From Symbiodinium natans (Eukaryota > Sar > Dinophyceae > Suessiales > Symbiodiniaceae): 64,000 nt of DNA. The stretch spans positions 273,441-337,440 of the forward strand of contig CAJNDS010002300.1 in NCBI GenBank assembly GCA_905221605.1, given 5' to 3'. The notes below the pieces were generated by a model that saw nothing but the letters and a program-made list of their open reading frames with translations, was not told the origin of the DNA and searched no databases. The position numbers and the translations under genes were made by a program. Positions 35,101-42,536 of the stretch are shown here, piece after piece; position 1 is the first letter of the stretch; each line of letters opens with the position of its first letter.

Positions 35101-37985
35101 TTCCAAGCTTCAAAGCCTCATTCTTACCTGCAAGCCCCTCTCTAACTGTCAGAATTTGCTGGAAATATTCTTGTTTAGGAGCTCAGCGGTTATACTGGAT
35201 GTCTGGGTTCGTGACGGTTCGGACAGGATGGCTTGTGGTTCGGAAGGCGTGTCCAGAGTTGAGCTCGAGATTGACCTCTGCTTTCTGGGCCCCGAAAGGC
35301 ACATGGATGCAGACACTTTTCATGGTTTTCGTGTAATTCTACCCAGAGAGCCCAATACCCCGTAATTAAGGAATATAGCGTAAATGATTGGGAGGCAGGG
35401 TTCTCGGTGCCTTCATTCGTGCTGGGCGTTCGTAGAGGTTCGCAGCAACCATCAGCATCCTGGAACTCTGTTTCGTTTCTCGATGCTCAGCTAGGCGTGG
35501 CTGCTGGAGCCCAGCGAGGTGACATACAATGCAGCTTGGTTTCAGGGTTTAGGGTTTAGGGTTTATGTGGAAGAAGCTCGGTTTGGTTGCTGGAGCACTT
35601 TGCTTTTGCGCAGTAGGTGCGGGGGCCGGGGGTGGGGTGGCGTTGTTGTTTGCTGCGGTGTGTGAGGGAGGGGGTCGTCATGATAATACAAACGCACTTG
35701 CCTGGTACTGAAGGGTTGGCGTCAACACTTTCGCGTTTTCTGCTTCTAACGCAACGCATGCCAGGCTGCAACATCTCACACGATTAACGGGAGAATGCTC
35801 GTCCAAAGCAGTCAGAAAGGTCTGCATGAACACCTGCCTCCATGGCCAGCAGTGGGCAACTCGACTGCAAGCCTTCGTGTCCTGTGGAGCAAGCAGAGAA
35901 GATTTAGGGAACAGCAAGCTTTTCGCTACACCTTCGACATGGCCCCCAAAATTATGGCAGCCCAACAGCAACCTTTGGCCAGTTCCCGACAGCCGTCTTG
36001 AGTAAGGCACATGTTCTGTCTGAAAAACTTCGTTTCCTTTAAGCATGTCAGGCAAGCTTTACGTGCTCCCAATCTCGTGCCAACGACCTACTCCAGCTAC
36101 TCACCGGCTCACTCACTTACATTCTTCGATTAACTTTTGTCGACTGCCAGATGGAACGGCTGCCTCAAAGTTCCTTCAATGCTTCAACGAGTCCAGTGCT
36201 TAGTTTCGCTTGAGGCCCTGGCCCTTCATCTGCTGCCCAAGGGGGGACTCCTGGGCCGCCACGATGCCTTGGGCGCTGCGGAGCGCGCTGGGGCGGCCCG
36301 GGCGGCGCAGGCGGAAGCAGTGAGACACTCCATAAGGTCTTGTGGCACGAAACCGGGCCCGAAGCCCCCCTGAACTCTTTAAGCTCCAATCCCCGATGTT
36401 GCGAAAACAGCTTATGAGGCCAGGGTAGATCGGCGAAGCCTCTCGGAGGTTCAGGGTGGACAGCGCTCACTTTCATGACGGGCCCGTGATGTGGGCTCGT
36501 GATATGGACTGCGACTGCTTGAAGGGAGCCAAGCATGACCATGCCCTGTCCCCGGTGGCCGGCAGGTCGTAGAGGTGAACCTTGCAAGCCCTGAACCTTC
36601 GACCTCAAATACCATCCTAAGCTTACAACCTTGAACCCGAGACCCTTCGCTTGCACACGTCCGCCAATGGAGAAACAAAGCTGCGTGGAGGTGGCTCGTC
36701 GGTCTGTTCAGCGAGGGGCGTCGGCGTTCTCTGGCTTCAGAAGCCTCAAGGGCTATTCATCCTCCAGAATTCTGGGACTTTATGGCCCCGGTGAGTGCAT
36801 GTTGAGACAGGGTGCCAAGGGCGTGGTTGTGAAGTCTACGCGGGTGACTCTCGGACACAGACCTGTGGCACTTCACAGGGCCGCAGAAAGATAGAGTTCG
36901 AGGGCAGCAGCTATAACATGTAAAGCCATATCTTCATGTTTCTGTTCATGCCCGAGCAGCCACCTTCCCCCCCCCCCACCCGACACCTTGAGACACACAA
37001 ACCTTTTCAAATCAAAGCCTCCACTTAAACGCCGAAAATCACCCGGCAAGTCGCATGCCGGACTCCAACAACCCCAGATGCGGACTATCCTTGAGGAGTG
37101 AAAACCTTTGGGGACACATTTGGGGTCTCCGAAATCAGGGGTACATTCTTGGAATCCTTAACATAATGGAATCCCTACTATTTGGGGGTCTACATATCAG
37201 GGGTCCCTTACTTTGGTACTCTCCCATTTAGACGTTCAGTGCAAGGCAGCTCTCAGCGCCTGCCGGTTTTCACGTTGCCTCGCTTCGGGGCCTTGCCGAC
37301 GGCACGGTGCCATGGCAACGAAACCAGCATGGGATATTTAGGGATGATTCACCCCAATTAAGGTCATGTAAGGGGGGAAGAGGGGGGTAGTAGGGGAACC
37401 CATGAAACCAGCAGGACCTTTGGGGTTTAAGGTTGGAGAGGTCTGTGCGTTTGAGGGTTTGACCCGGCTTGGAGGACATCAAGGTATTGTTGCATTGGTG
37501 TGGGTGCTTGCTTGAGGCCCTTAGGTCTCAACATCGCGGCAACTAGCTCATCACTGGCTTGCTGATGCTGCTGACGCGATAACGCGATACAAAACGATCA
37601 GAAGGGCAACCTTCTCGAGCTTCCCAAGAGCAAGCCCGTAAACCCTAAACCAAAACCCAAAACCCCAAACCCTAAACCCTAAACCCCAAACCCTAAATCC
37701 AAAACCCTCGATTCCTTCGCTAGGTCAGCAGGCTCCTGCAACGGCGCGAGCACGAGCCGGTGCGTGCAGCCCTTGTCACGGCACAGGAGCAGGCGGGCTG
37801 CCATTTAGGGTTTAGGGTTTAGGGTTTAGGGTTTAGGGCCTGGCAGTCGTGCCCCAGCGCCCCAATCCCGAAGTTCTTGCCATTCCGGGGTCAGGTTTTG
37901 AGCGTTGGCAGGCGCTCTCCGTTTCCATGGCCGCTTCTGTGGAGACCGTCTTAGGCTGCCTCCAAAGTCTCCAATTGAGCAGGAG
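23083..37985 (+). CDS. PPR-repeat protein gene, many half-motif exons (partial)
   Basis: At least 17 plus-strand islands in this span read as halves of 35-residue pentatricopeptide repeats. Helix-A pieces carry PxxVxxNxxxxA and helix-B pieces carry W..AL.L...M. PPR proteins bind organellar RNA and direct its editing, cleavage or translation. Three sets of neighbouring exons join in phase and in PPR register: 23083-23148 to 23446-23505; 27794-27857 to 28182-28247; and 33200-33246 to 33624-33692 to 34486-34554 to 35029-35091. Introns usually begin or end in telomere-like arrays or MITEs. I cannot trace a complete ORF, a start or a stop. It may be one large gene, two genes, or partly decayed copies, and a related half-motif lies as far left as 18012. 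Confidence 0.6.
23158..23195. repeat. TTTAGGG array at intron start
   Basis: Lies 9 bp inside the intron that begins at 23149. Confidence 0.9.
23446..23505 (+). CDS. PPR exon (helix B)
   Basis: Twenty codons, AIDLLRQMPMEKVRSGTVHG, between an acceptor ttgctccctgaaag and a donor that is itself the first telomere-like unit, gtttagggtttagg. Both ends are phase 0. It fits helix B and the loop of a PPR repeat (ALdLLreMpxxgVrPdtV). Confidence 0.7.
23830..23912. repeat. CCCTAAA array
   Basis: About 11 units. A possible helix-B piece (VDKHVLQSYSTMRDR, 23929-23973) follows after an AG acceptor, but it is weak. Confidence 0.9.
24050..24159. mobile_element. MITE-A copy 4
   Basis: Left end cccaaagagcccaatacccc; right end ggggtattgggctctctggg. 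Nearly perfect 110-bp inverted repeat in the PPR region. Confidence 0.9.
24160..24741. other. no exon recognised
   Basis: Open frames on both strands (plus 24146-24502, minus 24166-24456) without motif. Probably intronic within the PPR region. Confidence 0.35.
24779..24841 (+). CDS. PPR exon (helix A)
   Basis: After a CCCTAAA array and acceptor ccccaaag, the frame reads VEPSVVSFNTTVAACARGTA followed by W, a textbook PPR helix A (veP.vvsfN..i.aC.....W). The right border is uncertain; a GC dinucleotide 2 bases after the W codon could be the donor. Confidence 0.65.
24952..25103. mobile_element. MITE-A copy 5, long form with internal duplication
   Basis: Standard ends cccaaagagcccaatacccc and ggtatttgggctctcggg. 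The block ggcgatattcctgaattaag is present twice (about 25023 and 25065), which makes the element about 40 bp longer than the standard copy. Confidence 0.85.
25478..25522 (+). CDS. PPR exon (helix A)
   Basis: Acceptor ctcagtgcag, then VQPNIKTFGACISQG, the start of a PPR repeat (v.Pn..tf.a.is). Right border not certain. Confidence 0.55.
25712..25884. mobile_element. MITE-A copy 6, long form
   Basis: Left end ctcaaagagcccaatacccc, right end gtgtattgggctctctaggt. Contains a repeated core (attccttaattaaggaata and a second cctta half), giving 173 bp in place of about 110. Confidence 0.85.
25893..26172. repeat. two CCCTAAA arrays around a short island
   Basis: Arrays at 25893-25975 and 26075-26172, same orientation, enclosing the possible exon at 25982. 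Confidence 0.9.
25982..26060 (+). CDS. possible PPR-like exon
   Basis: After acceptor accctcctcag, one frame reads ASERASHWTLTVELLR, which has the W......LL spacing of a PPR A/B junction. A second frame with acceptor two bases later is also open, so the reading frame is not settled. Confidence 0.35.
26193..26258 (+). CDS. PPR exon (helix B and loop)
   Basis: Acceptor gataccacag, then AFELMARRLRVPNCVCSFEG, matching a.ELm...lrvPncv.f of a PPR repeat; donor gtcggc. The following G array starts at 26305. Confidence 0.55.
26305..26573. repeat. two TTTAGGG arrays
   Basis: G arrays at 26305-26356 and 26493-26573. The GC-rich island between them has no decided frame. Confidence 0.9.
26571..26664. 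mobile_element. MITE-C-like palindrome
   Basis: Words ggggctaccttattggggtc and, about 60 bp later, ggggtttcttattttcgtag correspond to the ends of the clearer copy at 33870-33969. It directly abuts a TTTAGGG array, as does the copy at 18072. Confidence 0.5.
26851..27076. repeat. CCCTAAA array, island, TTTAGGG array
   Basis: C array 26851-26943 and short G array 27045-27076 enclose 100 bp. The plus frame of the island includes VSAFGKSRR, which is PPR-like, but the segment is too short to call. Confidence 0.75.
27242..27466 (+). CDS. candidate coding segment, unknown
   Basis: A 74-codon frame starting at an ATG reads RVAAALPQTSAESEFLSTRF and then LASLYVKHATTSHVLFTRGE. Balanced composition and the least interrupted frame for several hundred bases. 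No family, no clear splice sites. Confidence 0.3.
   Translation: MSDRVAAALPQTSAESEFLSTRFDSDGLASLYVKHATTSHVLFTRGEKMTRSAEYFSEPDLGVRLSGREGEPFG
27541..27985. repeat. CCCTAAA arrays with CCCTAAG sub-runs
   Basis: Arrays at 27541-27748 and 27882-27985 flank the exon at 27794. The first has two blocks of CCCTAAG units, showing local homogenisation of a variant. Confidence 0.9.
27794..27857 (+). CDS. PPR exon (helix B), joins 28182
   Basis: Reads SRDLERWQEALFIFSQFSHV, then K and one base. RWQEAL is the dinoflagellate PPR signature. Donor gtgggc leaves phase 1, which the next exon at 28182 completes. Confidence 0.7.
28182..28247 (+). CDS. PPR exon (helix A)
   Basis: With acceptor gctggacggag the phase matches the previous exon and the joined protein reads FSQFSHVKGRGAPNLFVYTA, an uninterrupted PPR B-to-A transition. 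The frame continues VAAVAGTSRQ. The donor is uncertain: an upstream GT, or a GA after the final Q codon. Confidence 0.65.
28314..28380. mobile_element. short palindromic element (MITE-F)
   Basis: ggggaataaggtaccata and tatggtaccttcttacccc are inverted with few mismatches around a 30-bp core, 67 bp in all. No second copy seen in the window. Confidence 0.55.
28935..29025. repeat. CCCTAAA array
   Basis: About 13 units, two reading CCCTCAA; lies upstream of the exon at 29121. Confidence 0.95.
29121..29202 (+). CDS. PPR exon (helix A end and helix B)
   Basis: Acceptor gagctggttcag, then LEGRWQAAAAFLSDLRRSNV and RPGT, a full W..A...L..m....v.P pattern. A further AG acceptor at 29274-29275 opens another frame (about 20 codons) whose reading is not decided. 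Confidence 0.65.
29415..29546. mobile_element. palindromic element (MITE-E)
   Basis: The left end aatcccctccccctagtata and the right end aatattagagggaggggatt are inverted repeats, with inner inverted words cccctccccta / tagggggtagggg. 132 bp, no coding capacity. One copy in the window. Confidence 0.65.
29692..29908. repeat. longest near-perfect CCCTAAA array
   Basis: About 30 units. The left end is built from CCAAAAC and CCAAGAC variants before becoming regular. Confidence 0.95.
29942..30000 (+). CDS. possible PPR helix-A exon
   Basis: Island between a C array and a G array; one frame reads LVTAALGAFGSAWLRGLRTP, close to a PPR helix A (NAlisAfgkaGqW). Spacing to W is two residues short of the canonical form and the alternative frames are open. 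Confidence 0.4.
30024..30078. repeat. TTTAGGG array
   Basis: Includes two variant units (gggttca, gggtcta). Confidence 0.9.
30522..30709. mobile_element. two abutting palindromic elements (MITE-D copy 1 and neighbour)
   Basis: 30601-30709 starts aggataaggggaggcccg and ends tcctatcctatccccc; the same element recurs at 56969-57088 with the shared core ccctcttctggctctctt. Just left of it, 30522-30598 contains gggagtataataggggttcc and tataagggggaacctc in inverted arrangement, probably another element. Confidence 0.6.
30942..31051. mobile_element. MITE-A copy 7
   Basis: Left end ccccaaagagcccaatacc, right end ggagtattgggctctctggg. Confidence 0.9.
31283..31347 (+). CDS. PPR exon (helix B)
   Basis: Acceptor gttggtgcag, then ALEAADAAQMRGVEARAVSA. 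This aligns position for position with ALELLaeMrarGVEPdAVSy of a PPR repeat. The probable donor is GC (ccag|gcccc). Confidence 0.55.
31381..31428. repeat. GGATGTTTCGGA tandem repeat
   Basis: Four copies of a gaggatgttt(c/t)g unit. Confidence 0.8.
31955..32085. repeat. (GACCAC)n / (GAC)n microsatellite
   Basis: A GAC/ACG triplet run passes into 12-bp cgaccacgacga units and stops about 13 bp before the exon at 32099. Confidence 0.9.
32099..32159 (+). CDS. PPR exon (helix A)
   Basis: Acceptor gagagcccag, then PTVESFNAAASACAAAARWE, a canonical helix A ending at the W-E pair. The exon edge lies within a 26-bp tandem duplication (32150-32201). After the second copy an acceptor would open LKALIMTAQDTATV, a plausible helix B. 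Confidence 0.6.
32150..32201. repeat. perfect 26-bp tandem duplication at exon edge
   Basis: The unit begins ccgctgggaggcctgttcac and is present twice without a mismatch. Each copy contains the exon end cgctgggag and a cacag acceptor-like site. Confidence 0.9.
32467..33189 (+). other. open plus-strand segments, not assigned
   Basis: Frames reading SFYETFTTAELVKLVRTKNI (32486-32630) and KPEVWDFDLGRQASTLVVTV (32699-32760) look coding-like but show no PPR or other motif. A 14-G run sits at 32933-32947. Confidence 0.3.
33200..33246 (+). CDS. PPR exon (helix A), first of a four-exon chain
   Basis: Acceptor gtgatgctgatcag, then VGMTPDKVSINTLLH. If the donor is the GC in cac|gcagct, the next exon continues in phase and register (INTLLHAHELALQW, N to W spacing 12 as in PPR repeats). 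A GT donor is not available at the right place. Confidence 0.6.
33624..33692 (+). CDS. PPR exon (helix B)
   Basis: Acceptor gtgttctttccag, 23 codons AHELALQWPRALHVLRQSQA then TWG, and a donor that is the telomere-like unit gtttagggtttaggg. QWPRALHVL is a typical PPR W..AL..L. Phase 0 at both ends. Confidence 0.75.
33693..33750. repeat. TTTAGGG array forming an intron start
   Basis: The first GT of the array is the donor of the exon ending at 33692. Confidence 0.9.
33870..33969. mobile_element. MITE-C reference copy
   Basis: ggggtttccgaaattagggg at the left and cccttatcttcgtaaacccc at the right are imperfect inverted repeats; the core has accttattggggtccttatc and tattaggggtcccttatc, which also pair. 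It lies in the intron between 33692 and 34486. Confidence 0.65.
34354..34463. mobile_element. MITE-A copy 8, next to an acceptor
   Basis: Left end cccaaaagagcccaataccc, right end cggtattgggctctcttgg. It ends 22 bp before the exon at 34486. Confidence 0.9.
34486..34554 (+). CDS. PPR exon (helix A) between two MITE-A copies
   Basis: Acceptor ctcccggcag, 23 codons FHKAPPQSLPSTAAALGKSA then CWE; probable GC donor gcggag. In phase with the exons on both sides: ...QSQATWG + FHKAPPQ... and SACWE + AVVELFDEM. STAAALGKSACW is a clear PPR helix A. Confidence 0.75.
34579..34687. mobile_element. MITE-A copy 9, next to a donor
   Basis: Left end cccagagagcccaatacccc, right end ggggtattgggctctttggg. It begins 24 bp after the end of the exon at 34554. 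Confidence 0.9.
35029..35091 (+). CDS. PPR exon (helix B)
   Basis: Acceptor cgcccgcaaaag, then AVVELFDEMEAPTLRRASQQ, a very typical PPR helix B (aveLFdeMea.gl). The left junction joins in phase to ...ACWE. The donor shown (gtcgtg) may be too far right by a few codons, since PPR register would end near TLRR. Confidence 0.75.
35341..35390. mobile_element. MITE-A copy 10, truncated
   Basis: Only the left half is present: acccagagagcccaataccc followed by cgtaattaaggaatatagcg; the right half is missing. Confidence 0.8.
35495..35546 (+). CDS. PPR exon (helix A)
   Basis: The frame reads LLEPSEVTYNAAWFQ, i.e. the vePseVtyNaa start of a PPR repeat. The acceptor may be ctag at 35494 or ctggag at 35509; the donor either gtttca at 35539 or gtttaggg at 35547, which begins a TTTAGGG array. 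Confidence 0.6.
35574..36136. other. no exon recognised
   Basis: Plus 35795-36001 and minus 36055-35678 are both open. No motif supports either. Confidence 0.35.
36140..36236 (+). CDS. possible PPR exon (helix B)
   Basis: The frame reads STARWNGCLKVPSMLQRVQC and continues SLEALALHLLP. RWNGCLKVPSML fits W..aLk..sMl of a PPR repeat. Splice sites are not certain. Confidence 0.45.
36240..37120. other. no supported gene
   Basis: The minus frame 36656-36165 (163 residues) is proline- and glycine-rich and opposes the PPR strand; no motif. Plus 36631-36894 is also open. Confidence 0.35.
37121..37226. mobile_element. MITE-C copy
   Basis: tggggtctccgaaatcaggg at the left and cccttactttggtactctcc at the right; inner aggggtacattcttggaatc and atcaggggtcccttac as in the copy at 33870. 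Confidence 0.6.
37227..37637. other. no exon recognised
   Basis: Short frames only on both strands. Confidence 0.35.
37638..37838. repeat. CCCTAAA array, 95-bp island, TTTAGGG array
   Basis: C array 37638-37708 and G array 37804-37838. The island has a plus frame VSRLLQRREHEPVRAALVTA, coding-like but not PPR. Confidence 0.85.
37867..37985 (+). CDS. PPR-like exon
   Basis: The frame reads GSGFERWQALSVSMAASVET and ends at a strong donor (aggag|gtgagt). ERWQALS resembles the RWQeAL of the exon at 27794. The left border is not defined. Confidence 0.5.
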
Positions 37986-37989
37986 GTGA

Positions 37990-40150
37990 GTTTGTACTAG
38001 CTTGTTCTCACTTGCGTGAGAGTTGGTTCAGCGTCACTTGCGTGAGAGATAGATGGCTGGATTGGAAGGAGAGGGACGCCTCTTTGAAAGAAGAGGGAGG
38101 GAGGGAGAGAGAGGGGGGAGGGAGAGGGGGAGGGAGAGGGGGAGGGAGAGGGGGAGGGAGAGGGGGAGGGGGAGGGAGAGGGAGAGGGAGAGGGGGAGGG
38201 AGAGGGGGAGAGAGCTAGCCTGAGGGCCCATGAGCGCTGGAAGGAAGCGAAGGCGAGAGAGAGCGAGCGAGCCTGGGGGGCCATGAGTGCTGGAAGGAAA
38301 CAAGAGCGAGAGCGAGAGCGAGAGCGAGAGAGCGAGAGAGCGAGAGAGCGAGAGCGAGAGAGCCAGAGAGCGAGAGCGAGAGAGCGAGAGAGCGAGAGCG
38401 AGAGCGAGAGCGAGAGAGCGCGAGCGAGAGAGCGAGAGAGCGAGAGCGAGAGAGCGAAAGAGCGAGAAAGCGAGAGCGAGTGGCTCAAGTCACTCCTTCG
38501 GGAACCCGCCCCCTGGGGGGGTGGCTTGAGTCCCCGCGCCGCCTCGTTCAAGCGGTCGCCCGTCGTCGTCCTTACGTCACCCTAAGACTTTCTTTCGGTT
38601 TGTTCAGGGGGCATATGCCTGGTAGTCTTTCAGGTCTTTATTCCGGGGAGGTTGCGCCCTAATCCGCGACGACGAGGTGTTCCGCTCGGCAAGCAGGTAG
38701 GTGAACCATAAGCTTTGTTTCCACGTTTTGCGGGTCATTGGCTTCTTTGATTCGAACCAGGCTGTTCAGGGGCCCTGGACTACTTTGCACATTTTGCACC
38801 TTTTAAGGGGGGAAAAGCCGCCTCAGCTCGCAGCCATGGGGGAATCCGGAGAGAGAGGGCAAGTGCATCCTGTGGGCTCAGTGCCGTCGGTCCCATGAGT
38901 GCGACGAGGGCTGCATCCGCTGGTGGGAGGCAGAAATGGCCGACTTTACCTTGCGGGTTGTGCAGAAGCACCTCCCAGGCCTGGTTCCTGAGTGGAAAAG
39001 AGGACAAGACCACGAATCCGCAAGCCACACCCAATGGGGGCGAGAACTGGTGGATGATCCCAACTAGAACAGCTGGCACTGGCACGACAATTCGGCCACA
39101 ATGTCCTGGATGTAAGAAGATGGCTCCGCAGGGGGCCGCCAGTCTGGTAGGAGGAGGGAGCGGATCGAAAGAAGGGGCAAGAGGAGGAGGAGGCGGTGGA
39201 GAGCGAAAACTCGAAGACGGCCTGAGCAAAGTGAGCGTGCTGAAGCGATAAACCGGGGGGGGGGGGGGGGGAAGGAAGGCTCCGGATGTGTTGCAGAGGT
39301 CCGGCTTTGGGGAGGGTTGAGCGGGGGAAGGGGGAGGCTTCGAAGGGTTGTCGCCGGCTTTGTGTTTGGCGTGTTTTTCGGTACCTTGCAGGGTGAAACC
39401 CACTTGTAACTGTAAATACTTCAGTGTTTGACGCAGTTGCCTCTTACTCCTCTCGCGGGTCCCGGGGTGGTTTGTATTTGGGGGTTTCGGTGTTGGGGGA
39501 GAAAGAGGCGAAACACTTTGGAAAAAATCGGTACAAGCCAGGCAACAGAACCTCTGTAAGTAGTTGGTGTTACTGTTGCGTACTGTCTCGTCGTGCAGTT
39601 TTTCTTCTCGAATGAGGTCCCAAAACTGACAGGGAGTTAAATTCGAGGGCGGGAAAAGCCACTTCCCGAGATTAATCCGGTACCATGCATGTTTTTCTCC
39701 CTGGTCATCCTTTTCCAGTCCCGCAAAGTGGGGGCAGTTTGCATTTGAACGGCGCCAAGGCGGGGGGGCTTAGTTTGCTTTCGGAGCCACCTAGGACCAT
39801 TTCAGGACTCTAAGGTATCGCCTTGGCGCTGTGGTAGAACCGACCAGACGCGGGACGGGCGGCGCATCAGCGGGGGGGTTTTCCCCCCATGCCCCAAGAA
39901 AGAAAGAAAGAAAGAGCGAGAGCGAGAGCGAGAGCGAGGAGAGAAAGCGAGAAAGCGGAGAGCGAGAGAGAGAGTGGGGGGGGGGGGGGGGTACTTGGAC
40001 GGTGCAGCTGTGTCCTAATAGTTTGACTTGCAGCAGCAAGACGTGCTAAAAAAAGAGCTCAGTTCCCACAAGTCATTTGTGCTTTCAGCCTATCATTGAG
40101 CTTGACCCTTGACAACTCAAGACTCTACCCTTGAAACCCTGATCCGACAC
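37990..40150. other. GA-rich low-complexity region, no gene
   Basis: 38088-38216 is (GGGGAGGGAGA)n, 38303-38485 is (GAGCGAGA)n, and 39898-39975 is another GAGCGAGA tract. G-runs lie at 39257-39271 and 39975-39990. Long Arg/Glu/Ser frames on plus and Leu/Ser/Pro frames on minus are products of this composition. Confidence 0.75.
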
Positions 40151-40154
40151 CGTT

Positions 40155-41290
40155 ACCTCCAAAACCCAAAAACCCTAACCCTAAACCCTAAACCCTAAAC
40201 CCTAAACCCTAAAACCCTAAATCCGCATCCCCTGAATGTTTTCTGTTCAATGGCCGCATGCCCAACGTCGCGGCAGCTCAGGTTCAGCTGCATTGTATGG
40301 TCGAAAAAACAAACTCTGGGTGGGCCTTTGCTTGCAGCGCGATGCTTAATATAGGGATCATAAGAGTTACTAATCATATTCCCTTAGGGTCTCTTTGTAG
40401 TTGTACTTATGCTAATAAACTCCCCAAGACCCTATTCTACTATTCAGGGTTCAAATTGAAAGAGGCTGCTCTGGGAGTTTGTGGGGTTTGACGGAGGTGT
40501 TGCTTGATTCCCCGGGTCTTCTTCTGACAGTTTCATAGGCGCAGGGCCAGTGTGAATTGTCTGGTATACCAGCCTCGGCTCTACATTGGCCTGGAAGTCT
40601 CAAGCCTGACTTTGCAGGAGCTGGCGAGAATGCTTCCACTTCCCGATGGGTCCTTCTGCAAGGCATTCTGCGCCGCAAGCTGGTCAAGGGCTTGCTCGTC
40701 GAGTCTTGTTTCGTGGGAGAACACAAAGGACCCTCGAGAAACAAGCGTGTGAAGCCCCACTGGGGCGCTAGCCGCTACAGAAACCGCCTTACACTCTGCG
40801 CTCCCCAATGCGACCCCTCGCCGAAAGAACTCAAAATCCTGATCTGTAGGAGTTTCGATTCCGTCCTAAGTCACAAGAACCTCGAGCGCCTAAGCTCCTT
40901 AGACCTTTTAAGCTAGGCCATCAGAGACGCTGAATCATCATGGCCCCTTGAGCAGCCCAACCCCCAAACCCTAAAACCCTAAACCTAAACCCTAAAACCC
41001 TAAAACCCTAAACCTAAACCCTAAACCTAAACCCTAAACCTAAAAACCCTAAACCCTAAACCCTAGCACCTAACCCCTAAAACCTAAAACCATTAAGCCC
41101 AAAACCAATTGCCAGCCCGGCCGCAGCCCTTGTGTACGCAGGCACCCGGGGGGGCTTCAAGACTGCGGCCGCCCTGCAAGGGTAGGGTTTAGGGTTTAGG
41201 GTTTAGGGTTTAGGGTTTAGGGTTTAGGGTTAGGTTAGGGTTTAGGGTTTAGGGTTTAGGTGTTTAGGTTTAGGGTTATAGGGTTTAGGT
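40155..41290. repeat. telomere-like arrays in mixed variants
   Basis: C array 40155-40221; C array 40968-41098 mixing CCCTAAA, CCCTAAAA and CCTAAA; G array 41185-41290 with TTAGGG variants. The 80-bp island 41101-41183 has a plus frame ASPAAALVYAGTRGGFKTAA. 40340-40445 has an AT-rich stretch that may be a further element. Confidence 0.8.
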
Positions 41291-41329
41291 AACTAGGCTC
41301 CGGCACGGTTTCAGTAAATTGCCCATATT

Positions 41330-41455
41330 TTTGCATGCATGTAATGTATGCTGTATGTATGTATGTCTGTATGTCTGATGTATGTATGTACGTATATATG
41401 TCTGTACATATATATAGATAGATAGATTGATAGATGATAATAGATAGTTATCCGT
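41330..41455. repeat. TATG/TCTG and GATA microsatellite
   Basis: (TGTATGTA)n with TGTCTG variants followed by (GATA)n. It extends an opposing minus frame (41761-41285), which I do not accept across it. Confidence 0.85.
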
Positions 41456-41891
41456 GTCGTGAAAACTGTTCATAAACGACCTCAGAATCTCAGACTTTGC
41501 ACACGCAGCACAATCGACATCAAAGGTAGAACCGGCCAAGATATTGATCAACGAAACCGCAGCTGTAGTGTTCGTTGTTTTTGTGTCAATCCGTGTTCGA
41601 AGGTCAGGGTCCCCCAGCCTCCCCCCAAATACGCACAGGCTCCATATTGCCCACAGTCCCCTCAAATCAGCACAGGCTCCATATTGCTTCATGCATTGAC
41701 CCATGAACCCAATTCGATCTGGTTGGTGGGATGAAGCTCGGCTGGGTTCAGAGTCTAACATGTAGTTGTTGCAGCAAGGCTCATGACTTAGAGGTCACAT
41801 TTTAGCACCCAGCAGTGGATCGCCAAGGTTGCAAGGGCCGCTACGAAACGAAGCATGATCTTCTGTGAGTCGCTGTTAGATAAACCCTAAA

Positions 41892-41994
41892 GAACCGAAG
41901 CTCCTGGAGCGCGCAGTTGCTCTGATCGCCGTAGCCGCGGCAGAGTTCTTCCAGCTGCCGGAGAAATCAAGACAGCTACTTCCAGGCAGCCGCG
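41892..41994 (+). CDS. candidate exon, unknown protein
   Basis: The frame reads EPKLLERAVALIAVAAAEFF, then QLPEKSRQLLPGSR, helical and well balanced. It ends at a donor that is the start of a telomere-like array, gttttagggtttagg. A short CCCTAAA remnant stands on its left. No family recognised. Confidence 0.45.
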
Positions 41995-42333
41995 GTTTTA
42001 GGGTTTAGGTTTAGGGTTTAGGGTTTAGGGTTTAGGTTTTAGGGGCAGCTGGCTACTCGCAGGGTTGTTACGGCTGGCGTTGGTCTAGGCAGCTGCGTGT
42101 TTGTACCCTCTACTCGCTACAAGATGGCGCTGAAGAACATGGTTGTTGTTCTGAACAGAGGTAGGCTGGGGTGTAGGCTCCAGTGGTAGGCTTCAGCGCA
42201 GGCAATTCCAAGCCCTGCCTAAGGGATTTGGGTTTGATAGGGTTGCGGGAATCTGGAGCCGTGAGAGAAGAGTTGGGCATAAGCAAGTGCAGCAAACGCT
42301 CTTCTCAGCCCTCCCATCCCGTGGTCATCGCAG

Positions 42334-42483
42334 GGCCACGCTGCCGTGTACGCGGCGTACCTGATAGCCGCTTGACAGCTGTGCCTGCATCGAGTTATGG
42401 TTTCCCTCAAATTCCGCGAGTTTCTCGCAGCCATCCGGCTCCCTGAGTTCTCTCCGTGTTTTCTTGCGGTGGTTTTTGCTTAA
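42334..42483 (+). CDS. candidate coding segment with internal TGA
   Basis: After a cgcag acceptor the frame reads HAAVYAAYLIAA, then a TGA, then in the same frame CLHRVMVSLKFREFLAAIRL and PEF. Two exons or a decayed one are both possible. The second part has a hydrophobic tail. No family recognised. Confidence 0.3.
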
Positions 42484-42536
42484 AGGGATCCGATGTCAGT
42501 TCTACCTGTGCCCCCCCTTTTTCATTTCCAACAAGT

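Noticed and set aside
38012-38585. Arg/Glu/Ser-rich plus ORFs and a 184-residue Leu/Ser/Pro-rich minus ORF
   Set aside because: They translate simple GAGCGAGA and GGGGAGGGAGA repeats; the composition follows from the repeat.
41285-41761. 158-residue minus ORF
   Set aside because: Its C-terminal third is a TATG/GATA microsatellite translation; the N-terminal part alone has no supporting splice or motif evidence, and the plus strand is also open.
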